From a virus, in IMG/VR virus record IMGVR_UViG_3300023109_002830, positions 1 through 64,000 of that record: 64,000 bases of DNA. One strand, written 5' to 3'. Under the pieces are notes generated by a model. That model was not told where the DNA came from and ran no database searches. It saw only the letters and a list, made by a program, of their open reading frames with translations. Positions 25,365-34,765 of this stretch are shown piece by piece (the stretch's first letter is position 1; the number at the start of each line of letters is the position of its first letter). The translations under genes were made by a program, and so were the position numbers.

Positions 25365-26934
25365 TCCCAACGTTAAAAGGGATGGCGTTGAGCACAATTT
25401 TGCTAAAGAAGAAGTTGCAGAATACGTTAAGTGTAGTAAAGATCCCATATATTTTGTTTCAACATATGTAAAAGTTATTTCTCTTGATGAAGGCTTGGTT
25501 GACTTTGTCCCATACGCGTATCAAGAAAAAATGTTTTCACATTTTGATAACCATAGATTTAATATTGTTCTTGCATGTAGACAATCAGGCAAATCTATTT
25601 CAGTGTGTGCTTATTTGCTTTGGTATGCACTATTTAATCCTGAACAAACTATTGCTATATTAGCTAATAAAGGTGCGACAGCAAAAGAAATGCTATCGCG
25701 TATAACTTTAATGCTAGAAAATATTCCGTTTTTCTTACAGCCTGGGTGTAAAGCACTAAACAAACAAAATGTAGATTTTTCTAATAACTCTAGAATTATT
25801 GCTAGCGCAACAACTGGTAGCTCTATTCGTGGTCTTTCAGTTAATCTTCTTTATCTTGATGAGTTTGCATTTGTTGAGCGCGCTTCTGAATTTTATACTT
25901 CAACTTATCCTGTTATTTCATCAGGTAAAAACACAAAGGTGATTATTACTTCTACTGCAAATGGTCTTGGAAATCAATTTCATAAGATTTGGGAAGGTTC
26001 TCAACAGGAGACCAATGAGTTTTCTTCGTTTCGAGTAGATTGGTGGGATGTTCCTGGACGTGATCAGACTTGGAAAGAGCAAACAATTGCAAATACCAGT
26101 CAAGTACAGTTCGATCAAGAATTTGGGAATACGTTTTTTGGTACTGGTAATACTCTTATTAATTCTGAAACTTTATTATCACTAAGAGCTAGTCGACCTT
26201 TATGTATAGAAGAAAACGGCGACGTAACAATATACAAAAAGTGTATTGAAAAACACGATTATGTTATGGTTGTAGATGTTGCGAAGGGAAGAGGTCAGGA
26301 CTACTCTACATTCAATTTGATCGATATTAGCGTTCGCCCGTTTGCACAGGTTGCTGTATATCGCAATAACACTATCTCTCCATTACTCTTCCCCAATATT
26401 ATTTATAAATGGGCAGTCGCCTACAACAACGCCTATGTAGTAATTGAAAATAACGATCAAGGAATGGTTGTTTGTACAGGTTTGTATCACGATTTAGAAT
26501 ATGAAAATATGCATACGGAATCTAGTGTTAAATCAAATGCGTTTGGTATTGAAATGGGCCGTAAGGTTAAAAGACTAGGATGTTCTGCTGCAAAAGATTT
26601 ACTTGAAAACAATAAACTAAGTATCGTAGACGAAGAAACAATTAAAGAAATTTCTACATTTGTAGCAAAAGGTATATCGTTTGAAGCTGAAGATGGTAAC
26701 CATGATGATTTAATGATGAATATAGTTTTGTTTGCTTATTTTGCAACAACTGCATACTTTATGGATATGACTGATATTAATCTAAAAGAAATGATTTATA
26801 AACAAAGAATGAAAGAAATTGAAGAAGACATTGTGCCTTTTGGTTTTATTGATAATGGCGAAGTAAGAGAACTAACAGAACAAGAAATTAGAGGCGAGAC
26901 GTGGTCTATTGATGAAAGCCACCAAGATTTCTAA
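25327..26934 (+). CDS. gp17: Terminase large subunit gp17
   Basis: 535 residues. The ATPase domain has Walker A in ACRQSGKSIS (residues about 83-92) and Walker B in LLYLDEFAFV. The C-terminal RNase H-like nuclease has the first acidic residue in VVDVAKGRGQDYS and later an ENNDQGM segment and the NHDDLMMN acidic patch. It pumps DNA into proheads and cuts concatemers. No intein or intron interrupts it. Confidence 0.95.
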   Translation: MTQALSPENYLGNPNVKRDGVEHNFAKEEVAEYVKCSKDPIYFVSTYVKVISLDEGLVDFVPYAYQEKMFSHFDNHRFNIVLACRQSGKSISVCAYLLWYALFNPEQTIAILANKGATAKEMLSRITLMLENIPFFLQPGCKALNKQNVDFSNNSRIIASATTGSSIRGLSVNLLYLDEFAFVERASEFYTSTYPVISSGKNTKVIITSTANGLGNQFHKIWEGSQQETNEFSSFRVDWWDVPGRDQTWKEQTIANTSQVQFDQEFGNTFFGTGNTLINSETLLSLRASRPLCIEENGDVTIYKKCIEKHDYVMVVDVAKGRGQDYSTFNLIDISVRPFAQVAVYRNNTISPLLFPNIIYKWAVAYNNAYVVIENNDQGMVVCTGLYHDLEYENMHTESSVKSNAFGIEMGRKVKRLGCSAAKDLLENNKLSIVDEETIKEISTFVAKGISFEAEDGNHDDLMMNIVLFAYFATTAYFMDMTDINLKEMIYKQRMKEIEEDIVPFGFIDNGEVRELTEQEIRGETWSIDESHQDF

Positions 26935-26937
26935 TTT

Positions 26938-26945
26938 TATAAATA
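26938..26945 (+). promoter_or_regulatory. T4-type late promoter TATAAATA
   Basis: Exact octamer just after the gp17 stop, 62 nt before the gp18 start. It gives the abundant sheath and tube genes their own late promoter. Confidence 0.75.
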
Positions 26946-27007
26946 GAATTAAGTGAAATCTAAATCGTATTATGTAGACTTATAAAACAAATGAGAGGAA
27001 GAAACAA

Positions 27008-28729
27008 ATGGCTTTTTCAGAATCTCCCTCAATTGTAGTCAGAGAAGTTGACCTGTCGGGTGTAGTTCCTTCAGTATCTAGTTCTACTGGTGCGATTGTT
27101 GGGAACTTTAGCTGGGGTCCTGTCCATACTCCGCGCAAGATTGACAATGAGGCAACTCTTGTAAGCGAATTTGGCGCACCCGAAACATATAATTCAGTCG
27201 ACTTTCACAGTGCAGCATACTTCTTAAAGTATGGTAACTCACTTCAAGTTGTGCGAATCATTGACTCAAACGGTGTTAATGCATTCACCGGTGGTGTTGG
27301 TGGTCCAGCCTCGCCTGTAATTAAATCAATAGAAAACTTTGATGGCCAAGTAGGTAAATTAGAATCAGATGGTTTTGATTTTATCGCAAAATATCCTGGC
27401 GATCTAGGTAACGGAATTCAAATCCAAATTTGTCCAAGACAATCAAATGACTCTGCGTTTGATAACTGGACTCTTAAAGCTAACTTCGATGCTGCTCCTG
27501 CAACATCAGAATTTGCTACTAAGAGAAACTCAACTCACGATGAGGTTCATGTAGCAATTATTGATAGACTCGGCAAATTTACTGGCACAGTCGGAAATGT
27601 ACTAGAAACATTTCCTTTCGTATCACTTGCACAAAATGCAAAATCACCTGATGGTTCTAGCATATACATTAAAGATGTATTGAACCAAAGATCAGGTTAT
27701 GTATTTTTGTCAACATTTGATTCGGCATTCGATACTGCTAACGCAGGCGATGACGCCGATTCTGGTACGAGCTTTGCACTTGCTGCTCCTGCGGTTAAAA
27801 CATATAACCTTGCAAATGGTGCGGCATCAGCAACAGCTGGTAAAGTTGATAGAATCTTAAGAGGCTTCGACGAATTTGAGGATAAAGATAATATTCAAGT
27901 AGATATGCTTATTGCTCCAGACGTTGCTGGTAGAACAGATCATACTGCAGTTGTTAACGATTTGGTCTCAATTGCAGAAGCACGTAAAGATTGTGTTGTA
28001 GTAACATCACCTAATAAGAATGCTGTTACTAACAAAGACTTTATTACTGAAATTGTTACTACAGCTAAAGGTTTCACAACCTCAAGCTACCTATTTGTAG
28101 ATAACAACTATTTTAGAATTTACGATAAATTCAATGATCAATACATTGATATTCCATCGGCATCATCCACTGCAGGCCTAATGGCTGCCACAGATTTTGT
28201 AGCAGCACCTTGGTTCTCACCAGCGGGCCCTCGGAGAGGCAGATACCTTGGGGTTGTTAACGCATTCCGTTCTCCTACAAAATCTCAAAGAGATACTTTG
28301 TATAGAGAAAGTGTTAACCCTATCGCAAATATTCCTGGTCAAGGATTGTTGCTTTTCGGTGATAAGACAAAAATGAACAGACCTTCTGCCTTTGACAGAA
28401 TTAACGTTCGTAGATTGTTCCTTGTCATTGAAAGAGCTATTGCAATTGCTGCTCGTAACGTTATGTTTGAATTTAACGATGAATTTACGAGATCAGAATT
28501 TGTAGGCATTGTTGAACCTTTCCTAAGAGAAATTAAAGGTAGACGTGGTATCACAGACTTTAGAGTCATTTGTGATGACACAAACAACACTGCGGCCGTA
28601 ATTGATCGTAACGAGTTCATTGCCAATATCCTTATCAAACCTGCACGTTCAATTAACTTTGTTACTCTGAACTTTGTTGCAGTAAGAACCGGTGTTGACT
28701 TTGAAGAAATTGCTGGTAACGTAGCGTAG
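27008..28729 (+). CDS. gp18: Contractile tail sheath protein gp18
   Basis: 573 residues (T4: 659). N-terminal PSIVVREVDLSGVVPSVS and C-terminal DFRVICDDTNN, IDRNEFIANILIKPARSINFVTLNFVAVRTG are sheath signatures. Most of the size difference lies in the surface-exposed middle, where an Asp/Ser-rich loop (FDSAFDTANAGDDADSG) occurs. An AGAGG ribosome site precedes the start. It is followed by the tube gene after 13 nt. Confidence 0.95.
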   Translation: MAFSESPSIVVREVDLSGVVPSVSSSTGAIVGNFSWGPVHTPRKIDNEATLVSEFGAPETYNSVDFHSAAYFLKYGNSLQVVRIIDSNGVNAFTGGVGGPASPVIKSIENFDGQVGKLESDGFDFIAKYPGDLGNGIQIQICPRQSNDSAFDNWTLKANFDAAPATSEFATKRNSTHDEVHVAIIDRLGKFTGTVGNVLETFPFVSLAQNAKSPDGSSIYIKDVLNQRSGYVFLSTFDSAFDTANAGDDADSGTSFALAAPAVKTYNLANGAASATAGKVDRILRGFDEFEDKDNIQVDMLIAPDVAGRTDHTAVVNDLVSIAEARKDCVVVTSPNKNAVTNKDFITEIVTTAKGFTTSSYLFVDNNYFRIYDKFNDQYIDIPSASSTAGLMAATDFVAAPWFSPAGPRRGRYLGVVNAFRSPTKSQRDTLYRESVNPIANIPGQGLLLFGDKTKMNRPSAFDRINVRRLFLVIERAIAIAARNVMFEFNDEFTRSEFVGIVEPFLREIKGRRGITDFRVICDDTNNTAAVIDRNEFIANILIKPARSINFVTLNFVAVRTGVDFEEIAGNVA

Positions 28730-28742
28730 AGGGAGAGAACAA

Positions 28743-29270
28743 ATGGCAATTTTAGGAGTTGACGACTTTAAGTCAAAAATCCGCGGAGGTGGTGCTCGCC
28801 CTAACCTTTTTAAGGTGACATTAAATTTCCCCGGTTACGCTGGCGGTGATGTAGAAGCTACATCATTTATGTGTAAAGGTGCACAGCTTCCAGCATCAAC
28901 AATTGCGCCTATTGTGGTTCCTTTCCGCGGTAGGCAACTTCAGATGGCTGGTGATAGAACGTTCGAACCTTGGACAGTAACTATCATTAACGATACTGAT
29001 TTTGCAATTAGAGATGCAATGGAGCGATGGATGAATGGTATGGCTGCTCATACAGAAAACACTGGTCTTGTGGCCATTGCCGAGTATGAAGCAGATATGA
29101 TTGTAGAACAGCTAAATAAAGCTGGTGACCCAATCAAAGAGTATCAATTCAAAGGTGCATTTCCAACAAATGTTTCTGCAATCGAATTGGCATACGATGC
29201 TAATGATCAGATTGAGGAATTTACAGTGGAGTTCCAGATTCAGTACTGGACATCAAATACCACTAGCTAA
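28743..29270 (+). CDS. gp19: Tail tube protein gp19
   Basis: 175 residues (T4: 163). It starts DDFKSKIRGGGARPNLFKV, then MCKGAQLPASTI, PFRGRQLQMAGDRTFEPW and IRDAMERWMN, all standard for gp19. It polymerises into the inner tube around which the sheath contracts. GGGAGAG precedes the start. It is followed by an intrinsic terminator. Confidence 0.95.
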   Translation: MAILGVDDFKSKIRGGGARPNLFKVTLNFPGYAGGDVEATSFMCKGAQLPASTIAPIVVPFRGRQLQMAGDRTFEPWTVTIINDTDFAIRDAMERWMNGMAAHTENTGLVAIAEYEADMIVEQLNKAGDPIKEYQFKGAFPTNVSAIELAYDANDQIEEFTVEFQIQYWTSNTTS

Positions 29271-29277
29271 AGTGTGT

Positions 29278-29308
29278 GGAAGAGGGTTTCGGCCCTCTTC
29301 CGATTTTT
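29278..29308 (+). terminator. Intrinsic terminator after gp19
   Basis: GGAAGAGGG, loop TTTCGG, CCCTCTTCC, a perfect 9-bp stem, followed by GATTTTTA. Confidence 0.88.
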
Positions 29309-29326
29309 ATCATGTAAGGAGAAATC

Positions 29327-30874
29327 ATGGCTGAGGACAAACCACTCAATCTTTTTGGGTTTGAAATTAAACGGGCTAAGCCTGCTAAAAAACTAGACTC
29401 TATTGTCCCTCCTCAAGAAGACGATGGTGCTGGATACGTAACTGCGTCTGGTAGTCATTATGGTCAATTTATTAATATGGAAGGGGATGAGTCAACTGAC
29501 AATCAATCCCTGATAATGAAATATAGAGGTGTTGCAAATCACCCAGAAGTTGATGCTGCTATTGAGGATATTTGTAATGAATCAATTACTTCTGAAACTG
29601 GAAATCCTGTTGAGATTATACTTGACGAAATAGACGTTTCAGCTAGCATCAAAAAACAAATTAAAGAAGAATTTCATGGCATTACTACAATGCTAAACAT
29701 GAATGAAAATGGACATGACATTTTCAAGCGCTGGTATATTGATGGCCGGTTGTACTATCATCTTATAGTAGATCCTACTAATCCTAAGGAAGGCATTCAA
29801 GAAATAAGATCTATTGATGCATGTAAAATTCGTAAAGTAAAACAGGTTAAGAAAAAGAAAGATGAAAAAACTGGTGCATCTATCATTCAAAACGTTGAAG
29901 AATTTTATATCTTTCAAGAAAAGCCTAAGGCACAAACAGACGGCGTAAAAATTTCTCCAGATGCAATTTCTTATACCACTTCAGGTGTAATGAGTGATGA
30001 TAGAAAAAAGGTACTTTCATTTCTTCATAAAGCATTAAAGCCTATTAATCAATTACGTATGATGGAAGACTCGTTAGTTATTTACAGACTAGCTCGAGCA
30101 CCAGAACGACGCATTTTTTATATTGATGTAGGTAACTTACCAAGAGGTAAGTCAGAACAATATATGAAAGACATCATGGCAAGGTATCGCAATAAACTTG
30201 TATATGATGCAAACACTGGTCAATTAAAAGACGATCGTAAACACATGTCAATGCTAGAAGATTTCTGGTTGCCAAGGCGTGAAGGTGGTAGAGGTACTCA
30301 AATTGAGACTTTACCAGGCGGCGAAAACCTAGGACAAATTGATGATGTTATTTACTTTCAAAAGAGATTATATAGATCTCTTAATGTTCCAGCATCTAGG
30401 TTAGAACAAGAGCAAGCATTTTCTCTTGGGCGTGCAACTGAAATTAGCCGAGAAGAATTAAAATTCAATAAGTTTATTGAAAGACTCCGTAAAAAGTTTG
30501 CACATTTATTCTATGATATACTAAAAAAGCAACTTATTCTTAAAGAAATTATTACTGAAGAAGATTGGACTTCTTGGAAAAATAAACTTGAAGTTGAATT
30601 TATAAGAGATAATCATTTCACTGAGTTGCGCGATGCGGAGCTTATGCGAGAAAAAATTACTACATTAGATGGCTTGGCCAATTATGTAGGTCCAGAAGGA
30701 TTCTTTAGTAAAACATGGATTTATAAAAATGTACTTAATCTTGATGAATTCGAAATTGCTCAAATGGTTAAAGAAATTGAAGCTGAAAATCCTGCTGGTG
30801 AAGAGCAGGAACCTGAGCCTGAGCAAGATCAAGAACAACCTGATGATAGCGACGAGGAAGAAGAAGAAGTTTAA
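29327..30874 (+). CDS. gp20: Portal vertex protein gp20
   Basis: 515 residues (T4: 524). Typical segments are MKYRGVANHPEVDAAIEDICNE, YYHLIVDPTNPKEGI, APERRIFYIDVGNLP and MLEDFWLPRREGGRGT. Twelve copies form the DNA portal of the head. The C-terminus ends in a very acidic Glu/Asp tail. AAGGAG precedes the start. Confidence 0.96.
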   Translation: MAEDKPLNLFGFEIKRAKPAKKLDSIVPPQEDDGAGYVTASGSHYGQFINMEGDESTDNQSLIMKYRGVANHPEVDAAIEDICNESITSETGNPVEIILDEIDVSASIKKQIKEEFHGITTMLNMNENGHDIFKRWYIDGRLYYHLIVDPTNPKEGIQEIRSIDACKIRKVKQVKKKKDEKTGASIIQNVEEFYIFQEKPKAQTDGVKISPDAISYTTSGVMSDDRKKVLSFLHKALKPINQLRMMEDSLVIYRLARAPERRIFYIDVGNLPRGKSEQYMKDIMARYRNKLVYDANTGQLKDDRKHMSMLEDFWLPRREGGRGTQIETLPGGENLGQIDDVIYFQKRLYRSLNVPASRLEQEQAFSLGRATEISREELKFNKFIERLRKKFAHLFYDILKKQLILKEIITEEDWTSWKNKLEVEFIRDNHFTELRDAELMREKITTLDGLANYVGPEGFFSKTWIYKNVLNLDEFEIAQMVKEIEAENPAGEEQEPEPEQDQEQPDDSDEEEEEV

Positions 30875-31064
30875 TTTTTCTGTTCGTAGGCCTTATGAAG
30901 ATGAAATAAAATCTCTCACTCAAATTGTTGACAACGCTGATTATCAATACGCTATAACTGGAAATGCGTATTGGTTAAATCTTCACAAATCAACTCAGAA
31001 AAGAATAATTGAATTGAAAGAGAATATTTTGAAAATAGAAGAAAGATTGTTTCTTAAAGACTAA
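30843..31064 (+). CDS. Small basic protein after gp20 (unknown)
   Basis: 73 residues if it starts at the ATG at 30843, which overlaps the gp20 end by 32 nt; the first ten residues are Lys/Arg-rich and the start is uncertain. It continues FSVRRPYEDEI and ends in a helical Lys/Glu region. Position between gp20 and the acidic core protein suggests a prohead-core or assembly role. I do not recognise the family. Confidence 0.5.
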   Translation: MIATRKKKKFNFSVRRPYEDEIKSLTQIVDNADYQYAITGNAYWLNLHKSTQKRIIELKENILKIEERLFLKD

Positions 31065-31069
31065 AATTA

Positions 31070-31077
31070 TATAAATA
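31070..31077 (+). promoter_or_regulatory. T4-type late promoter TATAAATA
   Basis: Exact octamer in the 37-nt gap, 24 nt before the next start, ahead of the prohead core and capsid genes. Confidence 0.72.
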
Positions 31078-31101
31078 ATATCATATTAGAGAGGATAGAT
31101 T

Positions 31102-31428
31102 ATGGATATAGCAACTTTTATTCAGGATGTAAGAGACCAAGATTTTACAAAATCTGGTGCAACATTCAATGAGCTAATGATGGCCAAAGTGGCTGATGCT
31201 TTAGAACAAGAAAAAATTAAAGTAGCCGGAACTGTATTTAACGGAGACGACGAAGATGAAGAACAACTTGATTTACCTTTGGACGCAGATGAAGAACCTA
31301 GCGACGAAGATGAAAACGATGATGACGATGAGTCTGAAGAAGATGAAGAGTCTGATGAAGAAGTTGAAATCACTGGTGATGAAGAAGAAGTAATCGAAGA
31401 CGAAGAGTCTGATGAAGACGTTTCTTGA
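31102..31428 (+). CDS. Acidic prohead core protein, gp67-like
   Basis: 108 residues. The first 50 are mixed; the last 55 are almost all Asp, Glu and Ser. T4 gp67 (PIP) is a small acidic prohead core protein encoded at the same place between gp20 and gp21 and cleaved by gp21. The assignment is by position and composition, not detailed alignment. Confidence 0.65.
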   Translation: MDIATFIQDVRDQDFTKSGATFNELMMAKVADALEQEKIKVAGTVFNGDDEDEEQLDLPLDADEEPSDEDENDDDDESEEDEESDEEVEITGDEEEVIEDEESDEDVS

Positions 31429-31627
31429 ATTAAGGGAGAAAATGTCTAAAGGCATGCCTCCCGGTGAACATGTATTCGACAAAAAAATTAAAAAAGTCGA
31501 GTTAATGATTCACAAAGAAAAAAACAAATTTATTGTGTATGTAGATCGTGATAAATTTGATGAGTTCTCTAATCTTAATCAAGCTAAGAGAGCTGGTATG
31601 GAATTCATAAAGGCGATGACAAAATGA
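31412..31627 (+). CDS. Small prohead-core-region protein, gp68-like position
   Basis: 71 residues from ATG 31412, which begins MKTFLELREK, a start common in small marine phage proteins. A second in-frame ATG at 31442 has a better ribosome site (AAGGGAG). The body (PPGEHVFDKKIKKVELMIHKE) is basic and compact. It sits where T4 encodes gp68. Overlap with gp21 is 4 nt. Confidence 0.6.
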   Translation: MKTFLELREKMSKGMPPGEHVFDKKIKKVELMIHKEKNKFIVYVDRDKFDEFSNLNQAKRAGMEFIKAMTK

Positions 31628-32286
31628 AACTGATTAGCGAATATCAAGAAAGCCACGATATCGAATGTATCGTTGAAGCTAAAGAAGATGGCTCAAAAAA
31701 GTATGTCATTGAAGGCGTATTCGCAGAAGTAGACACAAAGAATCGCAATGGTCGTATTTATCCAAAGGCTGTCATGGAACAAGCTGTTAATAAATACGTC
31801 AATGACCAAGTAAAAACTAAAAGATCTGTTGGTGAGTTAAATCACCCGCAAGGTCCGACAGTTAACTTGGATAAAGTTTCGCATCTCATTACTGACCTTC
31901 ATTTTGAAGGCAATAGTGTGGTCGGAAAGGCAACTATCTTGCCTACTCCTATGGGGAAAATCGTTGAAGGTTTGCTCGATGGTGAAGTAAGACTAGGTGT
32001 CTCAACTCGTGGTATGGGTAGTCTCATGCAACAAAATGGCGCGATGGTAGTTAAAAACGACTACCTTCTTAATACGGTTGACATCGTACAAGATCCATCC
32101 GCTCCTGGCGCTTTCGTTAATGGAATTATGGAAGGTGTGGAATGGGTCTGGAATAACGGCATTGTTGAAGCAAGAGAAATTGAAAAAATGGAGACTGAAA
32201 TTAAAAAAGCTCCGCGTTCGGATCTATATGAGGTTCAAACTCGTGAGTTCAAGAATTTCCTCTCGTTGCTCAAAAATAATTTGTAA
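31624..32286 (+). CDS. gp21: Prohead maturation protease gp21
   Basis: 220 residues (T4: 212). It has GVFAEVDTKNRNGRIYPKAV, the catalytic His region GELNHPQGPTVNLDKVSH and LGVSTRGMGS with the Ser, fitting the herpesvirus-type (S78-like) prohead protease fold. It cleaves core and capsid proteins before DNA packaging. Confidence 0.93.
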   Translation: MKLISEYQESHDIECIVEAKEDGSKKYVIEGVFAEVDTKNRNGRIYPKAVMEQAVNKYVNDQVKTKRSVGELNHPQGPTVNLDKVSHLITDLHFEGNSVVGKATILPTPMGKIVEGLLDGEVRLGVSTRGMGSLMQQNGAMVVKNDYLLNTVDIVQDPSAPGAFVNGIMEGVEWVWNNGIVEAREIEKMETEIKKAPRSDLYEVQTREFKNFLSLLKNNL

Positions 32287-32297
32287 AGGAGTCAAGT

Positions 32298-33341
32298 ATG
32301 ACTGAAGATCAAATCACAGATCAGGTTGAAGAACTCCATGATGACGAGAACGAAATCATGGACGAAGCGCACGATCCGAAAAACGCTGAAAAGCAGGCAG
32401 TAGACGCAGTCAAAAAAGCAGAAAACGCTGGGACGTCCGCTAAGGAACCCGGTGGGAAAGCTTCGCCGGCTGAGCCAATGCCAAAAACAAAAGCTGGTAT
32501 GATCAATGCAATGTTCTCAAAAATGAGTGGTATGTCTAAGCAGGAAATGTCTAAGATGTACTCATCATATATGGGAGACAAGGAACAGAAAGAATCTGTT
32601 GAACCAGAGATGAATGATGTTGCTGTCAATTTTGATGGTGAACTAGATGCACTGATCGAGTCTGAAGCCACTCTCTCTGATGAGTTTAAGGCTAAAACAG
32701 CTGTAATTTTTGAAGCTGCTGTAAAAACAAAACTGTCTGAAGAGATTAATCGTCTCGAAGAGCAGTACACAACTGAACTCAATGAAGAAATCGAAACCCA
32801 AAAAGGTGAGATGGTTGAGAAGGTTGACAGCTACCTGAACTACGTGGTCGAGAATTGGATGGAAGAAAATAGAGTTGCTATCCAAGCTGGCCTCAGAACA
32901 GAAATTGCTGAGAACTTTATGAATAGCTTGAAAGATCTATTCACTGAGTCTTATGTTGAAGTTCCTGAGTCTAAGGTTGACCTAGTTGACGAACAAGCAG
33001 AAAACATTGCTGAGTTAGAAGAAAGACTTAACTCAACAACTGCTGACGCTATCACTTTGGCTGAAGAGCTTGAAGTTTACAAGCGCAATACTATTATCCG
33101 CGAAGCGGCCCGTGGTCTTGCAGAAACTCAAGTTGAGAAGCTACACAAACTGGCTGAAGATATTGACTTTGAAGATGAGGCAACATTTACTACAAAGGTT
33201 GCAACTATCAAAGAAACATACTTTGGTGATAAAAAGATTGTTACAGAAACTACTGTTGAAGAAGATGACGCAGATCAAACTGTTGAAACTTCTAGCGCAA
33301 TGGGCCAGTATCTTGAAGCAATCCGTAAATCTGCGATATAA
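32298..33341 (+). CDS. gp22: Prohead core scaffold protein gp22
   Basis: 347 residues (T4: 269). It is highly charged and mostly helical, with coiled coils, and contains ETLQ-like glutamate-rich stretches expected of a gp21-digested scaffold. The segments EEIETQKGEMVEKVDSYLNYVVENWMEEN and the later coiled coil match the family layout. It lies between gp21 and gp23 as in T4 and has AAGGAG upstream. Confidence 0.9.
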   Translation: MTEDQITDQVEELHDDENEIMDEAHDPKNAEKQAVDAVKKAENAGTSAKEPGGKASPAEPMPKTKAGMINAMFSKMSGMSKQEMSKMYSSYMGDKEQKESVEPEMNDVAVNFDGELDALIESEATLSDEFKAKTAVIFEAAVKTKLSEEINRLEEQYTTELNEEIETQKGEMVEKVDSYLNYVVENWMEENRVAIQAGLRTEIAENFMNSLKDLFTESYVEVPESKVDLVDEQAENIAELEERLNSTTADAITLAEELEVYKRNTIIREAARGLAETQVEKLHKLAEDIDFEDEATFTTKVATIKETYFGDKKIVTETTVEEDDADQTVETSSAMGQYLEAIRKSAI

Positions 33342-33352
33342 GGGAGTCCGAG

Positions 33353-34681
33353 ATGCAGAATACATATAATAACTTGATCGAAAAGTGGGCCCCAGTACTG
33401 AATGAAGAATCAGCTGGTGCCATTAAAGATAACCACAGAAGAGCTGTAACAGCAGCAATTCTGGAAAACCAAGAAATCGCTCTCCGTGAAGAGCGCGCAC
33501 AACAACACGGCCTTTATGAAGCTTCACCTGCTGGTGCAAACACTGCTTCTATCGGCACATGGGATCCAGTGTTGATCTCACTTGTAAGACGTGCGATGCC
33601 TAACCTTATGGCCTATGATGTTGCTGGTGTTCAGCCAATGTCAGGTCCAACTGGCTTGATCTTCGCAATGAAGTCACGCTATGGTTCTGGTACAACTGGC
33701 TCAACAGAAGCATTGTTTAACGAAGCAGATACTCGCTTCTCCGGTACACAAACCGGTGCGGCTCAGCCATCAGACGGATCCGGTCTCGGTTCTGCAACTG
33801 ATTCTGACTCATCTGCTGATGACGATCGTGCAACTGCACTTGCTACACAGGGTATGGCAACAGACTCTGCTGAAGCACTTGGCGATTCTGCCAGCAACTC
33901 TTTCGCTCAGATGGGTTTCACCATTGAAAAGCAAACTGTGACAGCTAAGTCACGTGCTTTGAAAGCTGAATACTCACTGGAACTTGCTCAGGATCTTAAA
34001 GCTATTCATGGCTTGGATGCTGAAACAGAACTAGCAAACATCTTGTCTGCTGAGATCATGGCTGAAATTAACCGTGAGGTTATCAGAACCATTAACTCTC
34101 AGGCAAAAACTGGTGCTGCTACTGGCAACACTGCGGTTAATGGTATCTTTGACTTGTCAACAGATGCAGACGGCCGTTGGTCAGTTGAGAAGTTCAAAGG
34201 TCTGATTGTACAGATCGAAAGAGAAGCAAACACGATTGCTAAAGAAACACGTAGAGGCCGTGGTAACTTCCTTATCACATCTTCAGACGTAGCTTCTGCT
34301 CTAGCTGCTTCAGGCATGCTGGATTACACTCCTGCATTGTCAGTTAACTTGCAGGTAGATGACACAGGTAATACATTTGCCGGTGTTCTTAACGGTCGCA
34401 CAAAGGTCTACATTGACCCATATGCAACTGCTGACTACGTTACTGTTGGTTATAAGGGTACTAACCCATATGACGCAGGTATCTTCTACTGTCCATACGT
34501 TCCGCTAACAATGGTGAGAGCGGTTGGTGAAGATACATTCCAGCCAAAGATTGGCTTTAAGACACGTTACGGCATGGCAGGTAACCCATTTACTCCGGGT
34601 GCTATCGCTAACAACGGTCTGGGTACAGTGAAGTCTAACCAGTACTTCCGTATCTTTAGAGTTGACAACATTCTTGCATAG
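33353..34681 (+). CDS. gp23: Major capsid protein gp23
   Basis: 442 residues (T4: 521). Hallmarks are GTWDPVLISLVRRAMPNLMAYDVAGVQPMSGPTGLIFAM, KSRALKAEYSLELAQDLKAIHGLDAE and KTRYGMAGNPF near the end. An HK97-fold capsid subunit; T4 gp23 is trimmed at its N-terminus by gp21. Residues about 135-185 form an Asp/Ser-rich loop that is unusually DS-heavy. It is followed by a strong terminator. Confidence 0.97.
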   Translation: MQNTYNNLIEKWAPVLNEESAGAIKDNHRRAVTAAILENQEIALREERAQQHGLYEASPAGANTASIGTWDPVLISLVRRAMPNLMAYDVAGVQPMSGPTGLIFAMKSRYGSGTTGSTEALFNEADTRFSGTQTGAAQPSDGSGLGSATDSDSSADDDRATALATQGMATDSAEALGDSASNSFAQMGFTIEKQTVTAKSRALKAEYSLELAQDLKAIHGLDAETELANILSAEIMAEINREVIRTINSQAKTGAATGNTAVNGIFDLSTDADGRWSVEKFKGLIVQIEREANTIAKETRRGRGNFLITSSDVASALAASGMLDYTPALSVNLQVDDTGNTFAGVLNGRTKVYIDPYATADYVTVGYKGTNPYDAGIFYCPYVPLTMVRAVGEDTFQPKIGFKTRYGMAGNPFTPGAIANNGLGTVKSNQYFRIFRVDNILA

Positions 34682-34704
34682 ATAAGAAACGTCAAAAACG
34701 CACT

Positions 34705-34733
34705 GGGGTCCTCTTCGGAGGGCCCCTTTTTTT
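34705..34733 (+). terminator. Intrinsic terminator after gp23
   Basis: GGGGTCCTC, loop TTCG, GAGGGCCCC, a 9-bp stem with one G-U pair, followed by seven T. Confidence 0.93.
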
Positions 34734-34736
34734 GTG

Positions 34737-34744
34737 TATAAATA
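34737..34744 (+). promoter_or_regulatory. T4-type late promoter TATAAATA
   Basis: Exact octamer immediately after the terminator and 21 nt before the gp3-like start, so transcription is stopped and re-started here. Confidence 0.75.
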
Positions 34745-34765
34745 AAGTAAACAGAGGTGTGAATT

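Noticed and set aside
31122-31373. Ser-rich minus-strand reading frame
   Set aside because: It is the mirror of the Asp/Glu-rich gp67-like gene (GAA/GAT codons read as TTC/ATC or TCT/TCA), not an independent gene.
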